NCBI RefSeq assembly: GCF_017874035.1
Contig: NZ_JAGGKV010000028.1
Span: forward strand, 1 to 64,000
Direction: 5' to 3'
Length of the DNA stretch: 64,000 nucleotides
Source: Paenibacillus aceris
GTDB lineage: Bacteria > Bacillota > Bacilli > Paenibacillales > NBRC-103111
Position 1 is the first letter of the stretch. The number at the start of each line of letters is the position of its first letter. The notes beneath the pieces were generated by a model. It was not told where the DNA came from and ran no database searches. It saw nothing but the letters and a program-made list of their open reading frames with translations. The translations under genes and the position numbers were made by a program. Of this stretch, positions 7,510-16,410 are shown piece by piece.

Positions 7510-9304
7510 GCTCGCTCAGTTCCTTTCTTGTTGGGTTATTCGGCAGAATAAGGCGCATCGTCGTTCCACTATTCACAACGCTTTCAACTTCAAGACGGTA
7601 AGGCTGCCCGTGAACGAGCTCTAATCGCCTAACGACACTGCGAACACCAAGATGTTCCCGTCCATCCGAGCGCTGAGGCAGGGAGGCGCCCTTCGGCCCC
7701 AGCAGGATAGAGATCGCGGTTTCATCCATGCCGCAGCCGTTATCGGTTACTTCAATTTCCAGATAGTCTTGCTGCTGATGTGCACGAATAACCAGGACTT
7801 TATGCGCCACCTTATTCCGGAAGCCGTGTACGAATACATTTTCTACGAGAGGCTGGAGCAGGAAGCGCATCATTTCGTTGTCTAGCACTTGTTCATCCGC
7901 GTGGATGATAGTTTCCAGGTCAGGCTCAAATAATTCCGTTTGCAGCTTCACGTAATTGCGAATTTGCTGAAATTCTTCTCTCACGGTTGTCAGTGTCCGA
8001 ACGGGCATCAGCGAATATTTGAGCATTTCCGAAATGGTAGCGATCAATGCAGCCGTGTCCTTTTCATTTTGCAAATAAAGCTTCCAATAGATCTCATTAA
8101 ACATATTGTGCAGAAAATGTGGGTTGAGCTGCACCTGCAGCGCTTTAAGTTCAGCTTCTCTTTCGCTTAACTGCGTTAAATATACTTCTTTAATCAGCCT
8201 GCCGACTTGTTCAGCCATGGCATTAAAGCTCTCGGCCATATATGCCAGCTCATCCTTCGTGCGAATTTCAATGCGGGCATTGAAGTCGCCGGAGCGTACT
8301 TTGCGCAGTCCCATCAGCAAATCCTTGAGCGGTCTTAACAGATTGCCCGTAGAGATGACGATGAGTATGCTCGTTAGCAAAATGCTAATTAAGCCGGTAT
8401 ACACAATCCGCTTGGATAAATTTTTGTTTTTAGCTTGAATGTCTGATAGGGACGTCGAACTGACAAGTTTGAAGGAGGTTGCTTTGGATTCACCTTGCAC
8501 ATAGAGATGATTGTTCATCACGCGAGTTTCGTTCATATCCTTTAGCAGCTGCGCCTTCTCATCCGTTTCCTGCGTGGAATTGCTGAACAGCAATTCTTTA
8601 TTCTCATTGTACAAATAGACTTCGCCTGTGCCGTCTTTGGTTAATTCCTTCAGAATGCCTGCAAAAAACGATTCATCGACGGCCATCACGAGGACACCGT
8701 ACGTTTGTAAGGCACTATTTTTCATTAGCCGGGCGATTATAATGGTTTGCCTGAAACCGCTCGGTTCAATGGAGCTCGGAAGCGGCATACTCATCCAAGC
8801 GAGGTTTCCATATGTATCGCTCAGCTTGGATTGAATCGTTTGAAAGGTAGGAGCATCCAAGTTTTTAATTGCCGAAGTGGTGTAACTGAAATAAGAAGGA
8901 TTTCCATTTAAGTCGTATAAGTACATGCCCGTAATATAAGGAGCGTCCGACTTGAGTTGGAAAATCTGTTCTTCAATTTGCTTTTTATCATAGTACAAGT
9001 TAAAGGCATCAGAATCTTCCTGTGAATTGATTCGCTTGATGAGCATCTCAATTTGCGGATTGAATACGACGGTTTGTGAGACGCGAACAATTTCTTGCAC
9101 TTTCAGCTCGATTTTAGCCAAAGCCTCTTCATTCGTACGTGAAAACTGCTTGCTGATCTCCTCTTCAAACAGCTTCAGGTTATACTGATAAGTCAAATAT
9201 CCGGTGACTCCGAAGGCAAGTAGAATGATGGCGGATAGACTGAAAATTAATCTGATCCTAAAGCTCCTGTTGATTCCTATGAGTAATTTGCGCCAGATTT
9301 GCAT
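7496..9304 (-). CDS. YesM-type sensor histidine kinase
   Basis: The 602-residue membrane sensor has a first transmembrane helix at about residues 18-40, an extracytoplasmic region of about 250 residues of the Cache type, a second helix near residue 310, a HAMP linker, then the His_kinase domain with the acceptor in LQVQLNPHFLHNMFNEI and an ATPase with NGCGMD. I chose the ATG at 9304 because GGGGAA lies about 6 bases upstream; a longer in-frame start at 9397 has no support. It probably senses an extracellular sugar or the loaded binding protein and phosphorylates the regulator encoded downstream. It is divergent from the importer genes. Confidence 0.92.
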   Translation of the reverse strand: MQIWRKLLIGINRSFRIRLIFSLSAIILLAFGVTGYLTYQYNLKLFEEEISKQFSRTNEEALAKIELKVQEIVRVSQTVVFNPQIEMLIKRINSQEDSDAFNLYYDKKQIEEQIFQLKSDAPYITGMYLYDLNGNPSYFSYTTSAIKNLDAPTFQTIQSKLSDTYGNLAWMSMPLPSSIEPSGFRQTIIIARLMKNSALQTYGVLVMAVDESFFAGILKELTKDGTGEVYLYNENKELLFSNSTQETDEKAQLLKDMNETRVMNNHLYVQGESKATSFKLVSSTSLSDIQAKNKNLSKRIVYTGLISILLTSILIVISTGNLLRPLKDLLMGLRKVRSGDFNARIEIRTKDELAYMAESFNAMAEQVGRLIKEVYLTQLSEREAELKALQVQLNPHFLHNMFNEIYWKLYLQNEKDTAALIATISEMLKYSLMPVRTLTTVREEFQQIRNYVKLQTELFEPDLETIIHADEQVLDNEMMRFLLQPLVENVFVHGFRNKVAHKVLVIRAHQQQDYLEIEVTDNGCGMDETAISILLGPKGASLPQRSDGREHLGVRSVVRRLELVHGQPYRLEVESVVNSGTTMRLILPNNPTRKELSEHAEG

Positions 9305-9498
9305 CTCAATTTCCCCAGTTTGCTTAGAATTTAGGCCAATAACAGTGATGAGGACATTATACAATATTTTTTTTGGATAAAAATCGATTCCAACCATTAC
9401 CTAATGAATTTATAGATTCTTCTATAATTTTTTAAGGGTTTTGTGTCACGAACCCGATATGATAGGATTCATATCAATGAATTAGGGAGTGAGCAATC

Positions 9499-10464
9499 AT
9501 GAGCAGTCGGGTAGAAGAACCTCCTGTCACTTTATCATCCGTGAATCTACAAAAGGCAGCTTCGTTAAAACGGAGCAGGCGTTTAAAACAAAACATTCCT
9601 TTGTTCATCATGCTAATTCCTGTTATCGCTTATTACGTGTTGTTTAAATATTGGCCGATGGGCGGACTTGTTATCGCTTTCAAGGACTATAATTTTGCGG
9701 ATGGTATTTTGCAAAGCCCTTGGGTGGGGCTGAAGTATTTCAAGCTTTTGTTTTCCAGCTCAAATACGCTCGAAATTATTTGGAACACGTTTTGGCTGAG
9801 TTTTCTGACCCTGGTATTCGGCTTTCCAATTCCTATTTTTCTAGCCGTTTTACTCAATGAGGTTAGGAAGTCGTGGTTTAAAAAATGGGTGCAAACAATC
9901 ATTTATTTACCGCATTTCTTCTCTTGGGTCATTGTTTCAGGTATCGTCTTATCCTTATTTGCAACCGATTACGGTTCCATTAATAAGGTGCTCAAACTAT
10001 TTAATATTGAACCGATTACTTTCTTATACGAGTCGAAATCTTGGATCAGTATCTTTATTGGATCGGGCGTTTGGAAGGAAATGGGCTTCAGTACAATCAT
10101 ATACTTGGCTGCTCTGACGACCATTGATCCATCGCTTTATGAATCCGCCTGCATGGATGGGGCTACGAAGTGGCGCCAAATGTGGCACGTAACGCTACCG
10201 GGCATTCGGCACACCATTATTCTATTGCTGATCTTAGCGATGGGGAAGGTGATGGAGGTTGGCTTCGATCAAGTGTACAACTTACAGAACGCCGCAGTTG
10301 CGGACGTTTCGGAGGTCATCAGTACTTACATTTATAAAATAGGTCTGGGCAGTTCACAGTTTAGCTTAACGACTGCCATGGGACTATTCGAATCCATCAT
10401 TAGCTGCAGTCTCGTGTTGATTGCTAATAGAATTGCCAAAAAGTTTGATCAAGCCTTGTTCTAA
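9499..10464 (+). CDS. Sugar ABC transporter permease (LplB/YtcP-family)
   Basis: The 321-residue membrane protein has six predicted helices and the MalF-type EAA loop around residues 210-230 (ESACMDGATKWRQMWHVTLPGI). The N-terminal IPLFIMLIPVIAYYVLFKYWPMGG pattern is typical of LplB-type permeases that import oligosaccharides from plant or microbial polymers. AGGGAGTGAG lies about 8 bases before the ATG. It is the first gene of an importer operon with a second permease and a lipoprotein. No ATPase is encoded nearby; these systems normally share a MsmX-type ATPase encoded elsewhere. Confidence 0.93.
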   Translation: MSSRVEEPPVTLSSVNLQKAASLKRSRRLKQNIPLFIMLIPVIAYYVLFKYWPMGGLVIAFKDYNFADGILQSPWVGLKYFKLLFSSSNTLEIIWNTFWLSFLTLVFGFPIPIFLAVLLNEVRKSWFKKWVQTIIYLPHFFSWVIVSGIVLSLFATDYGSINKVLKLFNIEPITFLYESKSWISIFIGSGVWKEMGFSTIIYLAALTTIDPSLYESACMDGATKWRQMWHVTLPGIRHTIILLLILAMGKVMEVGFDQVYNLQNAAVADVSEVISTYIYKIGLGSSQFSLTTAMGLFESIISCSLVLIANRIAKKFDQALF

Positions 10465-10509
10465 GTTTGCCAAGAGATTTGCAATCATCCAATGAAAGGA
10501 GGACATGTA

Positions 10510-11382
10510 TTGAAAGCGACAAGAGGAGAAAAGCTTTTCTATGCTGTCAATTATGTGCTACTCGCATTAATTGCCTTAACTTGTATCCTGCCGTTTATTC
10601 ATATTATTGCGTTATCGCTGAGCGATCGGACTTCCGTAGATTCAGGTCATGTCTTCTTTTGGCCGGTAGGACTGCAGTTCACCGCTTATAAAATTTTCTT
10701 CATTGCGAGCCCAGCGTTTAATGCTTTTAAAAATAGCGTGTTAATTACATTGATCGGTGTGGGGTTAAGTTTATTGGGTACCATTTTAGCTGCCTACCCG
10801 TTATCCAGATCCTACTTAATTGGTCGTCGTTATCTGGTTCTTGGTATGGTGTTTACGATGTTATTCTCTGGAGGTTTAATCCCAACTTATCTGGTTATCA
10901 AGAACATGCATCTCATTGACTCTTACTGGTCATTATGGTTAACAGGGTTTATTAGTACCTACAATATGCTGTTGATGAAAAGTTATTTTGAGAACATTCC
11001 TTATGAAGTCCAGGAAGCAGCGCGAATTGACGGATGCAGCGACACTTCGCTGCTCATCCGAATTATACTGCCTTTATCTATGCCGATGTTAGCTACACTA
11101 GCGCTGTTCTATGGCATTAGCTTTTGGAACGCGTTTATGAGCGTGCTCATGTACATTAACAAGAGCGACATGATGAATTTAACCGTCGTTGTTCAGGCCA
11201 TGCTGCAAAAGAACGATCTTTTGAACTCGCCTTCACTCAATAGTGAGGAGCAGGCAGCGGTTGCTACGGAAATGGTGAAAGCTGTTGGCGTTGTTGTGAT
11301 GGTTGTGCCTATGCTGGTGATTTATCCTTTCTTGCAGAAGTATTTTGTCAAGGGCGTTATGCTTGGATCCGTTAAGGGTTAA
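10510..11382 (+). CDS. Sugar ABC transporter permease (LplC/YtcP-type)
   Basis: The 290-residue permease has six helices and the MalG-type EAA loop (YEVQEAARIDGCSDTSLLIRIILP). It ends in the LQKYFVKGVMLGSVKG tail that is characteristic of the family. I chose the TTG at 10510 because AAAGGAGG lies eight bases before it and overlaps an upstream ATG at 10492. It forms the translocation channel together with the permease encoded before it. Confidence 0.93.
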   Translation: MKATRGEKLFYAVNYVLLALIALTCILPFIHIIALSLSDRTSVDSGHVFFWPVGLQFTAYKIFFIASPAFNAFKNSVLITLIGVGLSLLGTILAAYPLSRSYLIGRRYLVLGMVFTMLFSGGLIPTYLVIKNMHLIDSYWSLWLTGFISTYNMLLMKSYFENIPYEVQEAARIDGCSDTSLLIRIILPLSMPMLATLALFYGISFWNAFMSVLMYINKSDMMNLTVVVQAMLQKNDLLNSPSLNSEEQAAVATEMVKAVGVVVMVVPMLVIYPFLQKYFVKGVMLGSVKG

Positions 11383-11443
11383 TATCGTTGGTGTTCCCGT
11401 TTAACAAAACTTCACCATAAAATTTTGCAGGGGGAAAATGCAC

Positions 11444-13123
11444 ATGAAAAACATGAAACTGTGGCTTGGAATGACAGTAGGGGTTGTAGCTTTAGGCGCA
11501 ACGTTAGTTGGATGCAGCAGTGACAAAAAAGAGGGAGCAGCAGCAACCACGGCTGCAAGCAAGCCTGCTGACAACAAACCAGCCAAACGCGGGGATGTTA
11601 CGGTATCCATGTACGATCGCGGTGCTGTTCCAGCGTCAGAAGGATCTTATGAAGAAAATCGTTGGAGCAAATGGATCAACCAAAACGGGCCGGAGAATGT
11701 GAAGTTTGTACCGATCCTCCGCAGCGATTCAACGAAAAAATTGAATGTTTTGTTTGCATCGGGTTCCGCACCGGATATCGTCAACGAGTATAATACACCA
11801 TTTCGGGGTAGTTTGTATGATCAAAAACAATTGCTTCCAATTGATAACATTTTGCAATACATGCCTGAATACCAGAAGCTGCTAACCCAATATCCACAGT
11901 TGAAAAAGGCAGGGACGAAACCAGACGGCAAGCTCTACGAGATCGGTAAGGTAAAAGAAGCGGTTCCTGCGCATATTTTATTAATTCGTACGGATTGGTT
12001 GAAAAAATTGAATCTTGCTATGCCGACAACAACGGATGAATTATTGGCTGTGGCCAAGGCATTTGCGGACCAAGATCCAGACGGTAATGGTAAAAAGGAT
12101 ACGTATGGCCTAAATATGAGCACTTATTCGGAACAAGCCATCAATGAGATGTTCGGCGAAAGCTCTTCAAGTACGCTATTGGCTTGGGATCTTAAGGATG
12201 GCAAAGTGGTCCGTGCTTGGGACAAAGAACTCGCATCCCTTGCATTTAAGAAACGTCTCTATGATGAAGGCCTTATTGATAAAGACTACATTAATGATAA
12301 AGACGGCGCAAAGGCTAAACAGGACTTTCTGAATGGTAAGATCGGGATTTACGTTAAGTTCTCGGGAGGCTGGTATGACTTTGTCATGAACGACCTGACT
12401 ACGCTGAAGAAAAATGCGCCTGGGGCGGATGTGGCTCCGTTAGGTTATCCGAAATCACCGCTCGGGACATTTACTGGCGCTATCGATAATCCAGTTCAGA
12501 TGACGACCGTTGTGAACGCAAAAGCGAAAGACCCTGAAGCTGTTGGGCGCTATCTTGATTTTATTATGAAGCCGGAAACCGCTAATAAAATTGTCAATGG
12601 AGATGAGGGTACCCACTGGAAGAAAGCTCCTAATGGCTGTCCACAGGCGATAGACCCTGCTAAGTCGAAGAATGAAGTCGCCTACGCGTATGACTATACC
12701 ATGTTCTTCTCATCGGGAGTCGATAAATGTACTTATGTTCTAAACGGCTTTAACGCCGAGGTGCCAGCACAAAAAGCTGGAATGGATATGTATAAAGAAG
12801 TTCAGAAGCTTTACTTCGATCCGCAAAGAGAATATCCAGGGATTGCTTTAGGCGACCACATGCCTGTGTATCCAGCTGATCTTCAAGTCATTAACACAAC
12901 GATCCTGAAAGAAAAGGGTGACTTATTCGTTAAGGCCATCCTTAGCGGCGCTAAATACACGCCGGAACAAGCCATTAAAGACTCGCAAGCCGCTTGGGCG
13001 AAAGCAGGCGGCCAGCAGCTCGAAGATTTCATGAACAAATGGTATCAAGAGAATAAAGATAAAGCGTTCCTTGCTAAGGATGCTATGACCATCGCGAAAC
13101 AACAAATGGAAACAGTCAAATAA
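11444..13123 (+). CDS. Extracellular sugar-binding lipoprotein (LplA-type)
   Basis: The 559-residue protein has a lipoprotein signal peptide with the lipobox LVGC, placing the lipid-modified Cys at residue 24. An Ala/Lys-rich linker and a long type-1 solute-binding fold follow. The length (~550 residues) fits LplA-type binding proteins for oligosaccharides. The second ATG (11444) is preferred because GGGGG lies nine bases upstream; the first ATG, six bases earlier, is too close. It delivers the substrate to the two permeases encoded just before it. Confidence 0.92.
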   Translation: MKNMKLWLGMTVGVVALGATLVGCSSDKKEGAAATTAASKPADNKPAKRGDVTVSMYDRGAVPASEGSYEENRWSKWINQNGPENVKFVPILRSDSTKKLNVLFASGSAPDIVNEYNTPFRGSLYDQKQLLPIDNILQYMPEYQKLLTQYPQLKKAGTKPDGKLYEIGKVKEAVPAHILLIRTDWLKKLNLAMPTTTDELLAVAKAFADQDPDGNGKKDTYGLNMSTYSEQAINEMFGESSSSTLLAWDLKDGKVVRAWDKELASLAFKKRLYDEGLIDKDYINDKDGAKAKQDFLNGKIGIYVKFSGGWYDFVMNDLTTLKKNAPGADVAPLGYPKSPLGTFTGAIDNPVQMTTVVNAKAKDPEAVGRYLDFIMKPETANKIVNGDEGTHWKKAPNGCPQAIDPAKSKNEVAYAYDYTMFFSSGVDKCTYVLNGFNAEVPAQKAGMDMYKEVQKLYFDPQREYPGIALGDHMPVYPADLQVINTTILKEKGDLFVKAILSGAKYTPEQAIKDSQAAWAKAGGQQLEDFMNKWYQENKDKAFLAKDAMTIAKQQMETVK

Positions 13124-13141
13124 TTCATTCTTGATAGAGGA

Positions 13142-13193
13142 GCTGGATATCGATAGGGTGCCTGTGCATTCAGGCGGCTCATCGCTATCCAGC
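13142..13193 (+). terminator. Hairpin after the binding-protein gene
   Basis: GCTGGATA, CGAT and GCCTG pair with CAGGC, ATCG and TATCCAGC to make a long interrupted stem. The following T run is weak. It could partly end transcription or protect the 3' end of the abundant binding-protein message, separating importer from enzyme genes. Confidence 0.55.
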
Positions 13194-13242
13194 ATCTTCT
13201 TTGATAACCAGAATAAAGGATTACATCATGGGAGGAACATAT

Positions 13243-14322
13243 ATGAACAAGGTTAAAGTCGGCATCATTGGATGTGGCGGTATTGCAACGGGGAAGCATT
13301 TACCCTGCTTGAGTAAAATTGAACAAGTGGAAATTTCCGGATTTTTCGACATTTTTCCTGCAAGTGCGCACAAAGCTGCAGAGAAATTTGGTGCACCAGG
13401 AGCTAGGGTATACGACGATTACCGCGAATTACTGGCAGATCCTACGATTGATGTTGTTCATATTTGTACGCCGAATGATACGCATGCCGAAATCTCGATT
13501 GCCGCTTTGGAAGCAGGCAAGCATGTGATGTGCGAAAAGCCGATGGCCAAAACAGCAGCGGATGCCCGTCGTATGGTGGAAGCCGCTAAGCGTTCAGGCA
13601 AAAAATTAACGATTGGCTACAACAACCGTTTTCGCGCAGACAGTCAACATTTGAAACGTGTCATTGAAGATGGCGATTTAGGTGAGATTTATTTCGCGAA
13701 AGCCCATGCGGTCCGCAGACGCGGTGTCCCGACTTGGGGAGTTTTCCTGGATGAAGAAAAACAAGGTGGAGGGCCGCTGATCGATATCGGTACGCATGCT
13801 CTTGATTTAACACTTTGGTTGATGAATAACTACGAACCTAAGGTGGTGCTGGGCACCGCTTACCATAAATTGTCACGCAAGGAGAACGCTGCGAATTCAT
13901 GGGGGCCGTGGGATCCAAGCAAGTTCAAAGTTGAAGATTCCGCATTTGCGATGATTGTCATGAAGAATGGGGCAACCATTATGGTGGAAGCCAGTTGGGC
14001 GCTCAATACGCTGGATACCAAGGAAGCGAAATGTACGCTTTGCGGTACCGAGGGCGGGGCCGATATGCAGGATGGCCTGCGAATTAATGGTGAAAATCAC
14101 AGCCGTCTGTATGTAAACCAGATGCAGTTCGAAGCCAAGGGTGCTGACTTCTACGAAGGTAAGAAAGAAAGCATGCAGGATAAAGAAATTCGTCTATGGA
14201 TTGATGCCATTATTCATGATAAAGAGCCGATCGTAACGCCAGAGCAGTCCTGCGTCGTATCGGAAATCCTTGAAGCGATCTATGAATCGAATCGAACTGG
14301 GAAAGCGGTCTATTTTGACTAA
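13243..14322 (+). CDS. Gfo/Idh/MocA-family oxidoreductase
   Basis: The 359-residue product has the N-terminal NAD(P)-binding Rossmann motif GIIGCGGIATGKH, the EKPMA catalytic-site segment (CEKPMAKTAADARRMV), and the C-terminal alpha/beta domain with GGGPLIDIGTHALDLTLWLM. Such enzymes oxidise or reduce sugars, inositols or uronic acid derivatives. I chose the ATG at 13243, with GGGAGG about 7 bases upstream. It is the first enzyme gene after the importer and is probably followed in the same operon by a second family member, a TIM-barrel epimerase and two polysaccharide-acting proteins. The substrate cannot be told from sequence. Confidence 0.9.
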   Translation: MNKVKVGIIGCGGIATGKHLPCLSKIEQVEISGFFDIFPASAHKAAEKFGAPGARVYDDYRELLADPTIDVVHICTPNDTHAEISIAALEAGKHVMCEKPMAKTAADARRMVEAAKRSGKKLTIGYNNRFRADSQHLKRVIEDGDLGEIYFAKAHAVRRRGVPTWGVFLDEEKQGGGPLIDIGTHALDLTLWLMNNYEPKVVLGTAYHKLSRKENAANSWGPWDPSKFKVEDSAFAMIVMKNGATIMVEASWALNTLDTKEAKCTLCGTEGGADMQDGLRINGENHSRLYVNQMQFEAKGADFYEGKKESMQDKEIRLWIDAIIHDKEPIVTPEQSCVVSEILEAIYESNRTGKAVYFD

Positions 14323-14348
14323 ATGATCGGAAAAGAGGCGGCTACTCG

Positions 14349-15371
14349 ATGATAAAAGTTGCAATGTTAAGCTTCTGGCATGTGCATGCCAAAGACTATG
14401 CACGTATGGCAAGTCAGCATCCCGATACCGAAATCGTGGCCATTTGGGATGAAGATGCGCAGCGCGGCAGGCAGAAAGCCGATGAGTTTGGCGTTAGGTT
14501 TTATGCGAATCTGCAGGAGCTCTTGGACAATCCTGAGATAGATGCGGTCATTGTAGATACACCCACAACGGTGCATCGGGATGTGATTATCGCCGCGGCT
14601 CGCGCGGGTAAGCATGTCTTTACAGAAAAGGTTGTTGCTACTACAACAAAGGAATGCAAGGAAATACTAGCAGCGGTTGAAGCTGCGGGCGTAAAGCTCA
14701 CGGTGTCTTTGCCGCGGCTGTACACCGGGTTTGCTCAAAGCATCACGAACGCTATTCAAGAAGACTATCTTGGCACGATAACGACGGTACGTATCCGGCT
14801 TGCTCATAATGGCGCGCTCCCGACAGAGAACAATCCGAATGGCTCCCTGCCTTCGTATTTCTTCGATCTGGAGCAGTGCGGGGGAGGAGCCTTGATGGAT
14901 CTTGGCTGCCATCCGATGTACTTGACCCGTTTATTTCTGGGTTTACCGGAAAGCGTCAGCGCCAGCTTCGGCTATATAACGGGTCGTGAGGTAGAGGATA
15001 GCGCGGTTGCCCTATTGCGTTACCCAAGCGGAGCACTTGGAATTGTTGAAGCGGGATTTGTGAACAGTTATTCGCAATTCGACATTGAGGTACAAGGGAC
15101 CGAGGGAAGTATGAAGTATTCTCGAACCGATGATCTGGTGTATATTCGCAGCTCCAAGTTGCCAGGCGATGCAGCAGCAGGATGGCAGGTAGCCCAGGAA
15201 CTGCCGGCGAGTCTGCCGACCCCGTTCGAACAGTGGGTGTCGCATATGAAGAATGGAACAACGGCTTCTCAGAATATTCAATTAGCGCTTGATTTGACTC
15301 GTTTGATGGAAGCATCGGTGTTATCAGCACGATCGGGTGCAGCTTTTCAATTGCGAGATCTTACCGAATAA
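14349..15371 (+). CDS. Gfo/Idh/MocA-family oxidoreductase, second copy
   Basis: The 340-residue product shares the family fold, with the EKVVATTTKECKEIL segment at the active site and CGGGALMDLGCHPMYLTRLF in the C-terminal domain. The N-terminus reads VAMLSFWHVHAKDYARM, so the usual glycine-rich dinucleotide motif is replaced, as in some members of the family that begin with an SFxHxH motif. It starts 26 bases after the previous stop. Two such enzymes in a row often catalyse paired oxidation and reduction steps in sugar breakdown. Confidence 0.88.
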   Translation: MIKVAMLSFWHVHAKDYARMASQHPDTEIVAIWDEDAQRGRQKADEFGVRFYANLQELLDNPEIDAVIVDTPTTVHRDVIIAAARAGKHVFTEKVVATTTKECKEILAAVEAAGVKLTVSLPRLYTGFAQSITNAIQEDYLGTITTVRIRLAHNGALPTENNPNGSLPSYFFDLEQCGGGALMDLGCHPMYLTRLFLGLPESVSASFGYITGREVEDSAVALLRYPSGALGIVEAGFVNSYSQFDIEVQGTEGSMKYSRTDDLVYIRSSKLPGDAAAGWQVAQELPASLPTPFEQWVSHMKNGTTASQNIQLALDLTRLMEASVLSARSGAAFQLRDLTE

Positions 15372-15459
15372 AGCGGCATACCCGCAGAAAGGCCAGTTCA
15401 TCCCCTGCATATGGAAGAAGGGTGATCTGGTCTTTGTCATAATATAAGGAGGCAAAAAG

Positions 15460-16410
15460 ATGATCGACAAAGGGGAATATTCATTTTCAACCTGCTGGAA
15501 CATTAAAAAACATACGATTGGCCGGGAAATGATCGAGGAGATCAAAGCATTGGGATTCCGTTATGTAGAATTGAATTACAACGTGACAGATGAGTTGATG
15601 AGTACCATCGAGCCGATGATTGAAAAAGGAGAAATCGGCGTTTCGAGTGTCCACAATGTATTTCCGTTCATCGACGATAAGGATTACGACACGGATTCCG
15701 TCATGCTGGGCTTCGATGATGAAGAAAAGCGCAAGCGCTCCATTGAACTGCTCATTCGATCGATGGAATATGCGAACAGATACGGCGCCAAAGCTGTAGT
15801 TGTACACCCGGGCGAAGTGCCTTTTGAATACAATATTGATCTTGATTTGAAGAAGCTTTATCGGGATCATGGAAGGACATCAGCCGAGTATCAAGGGTTG
15901 TGGCAGAACATGATGGAGAGGCGCAACCAATTAAGTCCGCGATATACGAAACGGATTCAGGACAGCCTGGAAGTAGTGAGTGATTACACGGCGAAAAAAG
16001 GATGGAATATCGCGATTGGCATCGAAACGCGTTCGAGATCGTATCAGATGCCGACGCTGATGGAAGCGAAGACGATCTGCGACAATTTGGAGGGAAGCCC
16101 CGTTCGTCTCTGGTACGATATCGGTCATGCCATGATGATGGACCGAATGGGATTGTACGAAAATTTGAAGGAGCTGGAGGAAGTTAAGCGTTATATATAT
16201 GGCGTTCATATTCATGAAACGCTGGAGCTTTCCGACCACTGGTGTCCATATGTGCATAGTAAGGATTTGCATTACTTTGATCATTTCCTTGAAGCGATCG
16301 ACATTGCAAAGGTGAAAGTGTACGAGTTGAAGGCTTTGTGTCAACCAGATGAGATTGATGAGAGCCACAGACTAATCACAAGTAAAATAGCGGCTAGGAA
16401 AGGGAGTTAG
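15460..16410 (+). CDS. Sugar phosphate isomerase/epimerase (xylose isomerase-like TIM barrel)
   Basis: The 316-residue protein fits the AP-endonuclease-2 type TIM barrel seen in sugar isomerases and epimerases. Visible active-site segments are VVVHPGEV, IGIETRSRSYQMPT, LWYDIGHAMM and IYGVHIHET, which supply the metal-binding Glu, Asp and His residues. The start has AAGGAGG eight bases upstream. It directly precedes the toroid protein gene. It probably isomerises a sugar released from the imported oligosaccharide. Confidence 0.85.
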   Translation: MIDKGEYSFSTCWNIKKHTIGREMIEEIKALGFRYVELNYNVTDELMSTIEPMIEKGEIGVSSVHNVFPFIDDKDYDTDSVMLGFDDEEKRKRSIELLIRSMEYANRYGAKAVVVHPGEVPFEYNIDLDLKKLYRDHGRTSAEYQGLWQNMMERRNQLSPRYTKRIQDSLEVVSDYTAKKGWNIAIGIETRSRSYQMPTLMEAKTICDNLEGSPVRLWYDIGHAMMMDRMGLYENLKELEEVKRYIYGVHIHETLELSDHWCPYVHSKDLHYFDHFLEAIDIAKVKVYELKALCQPDEIDESHRLITSKIAARKGS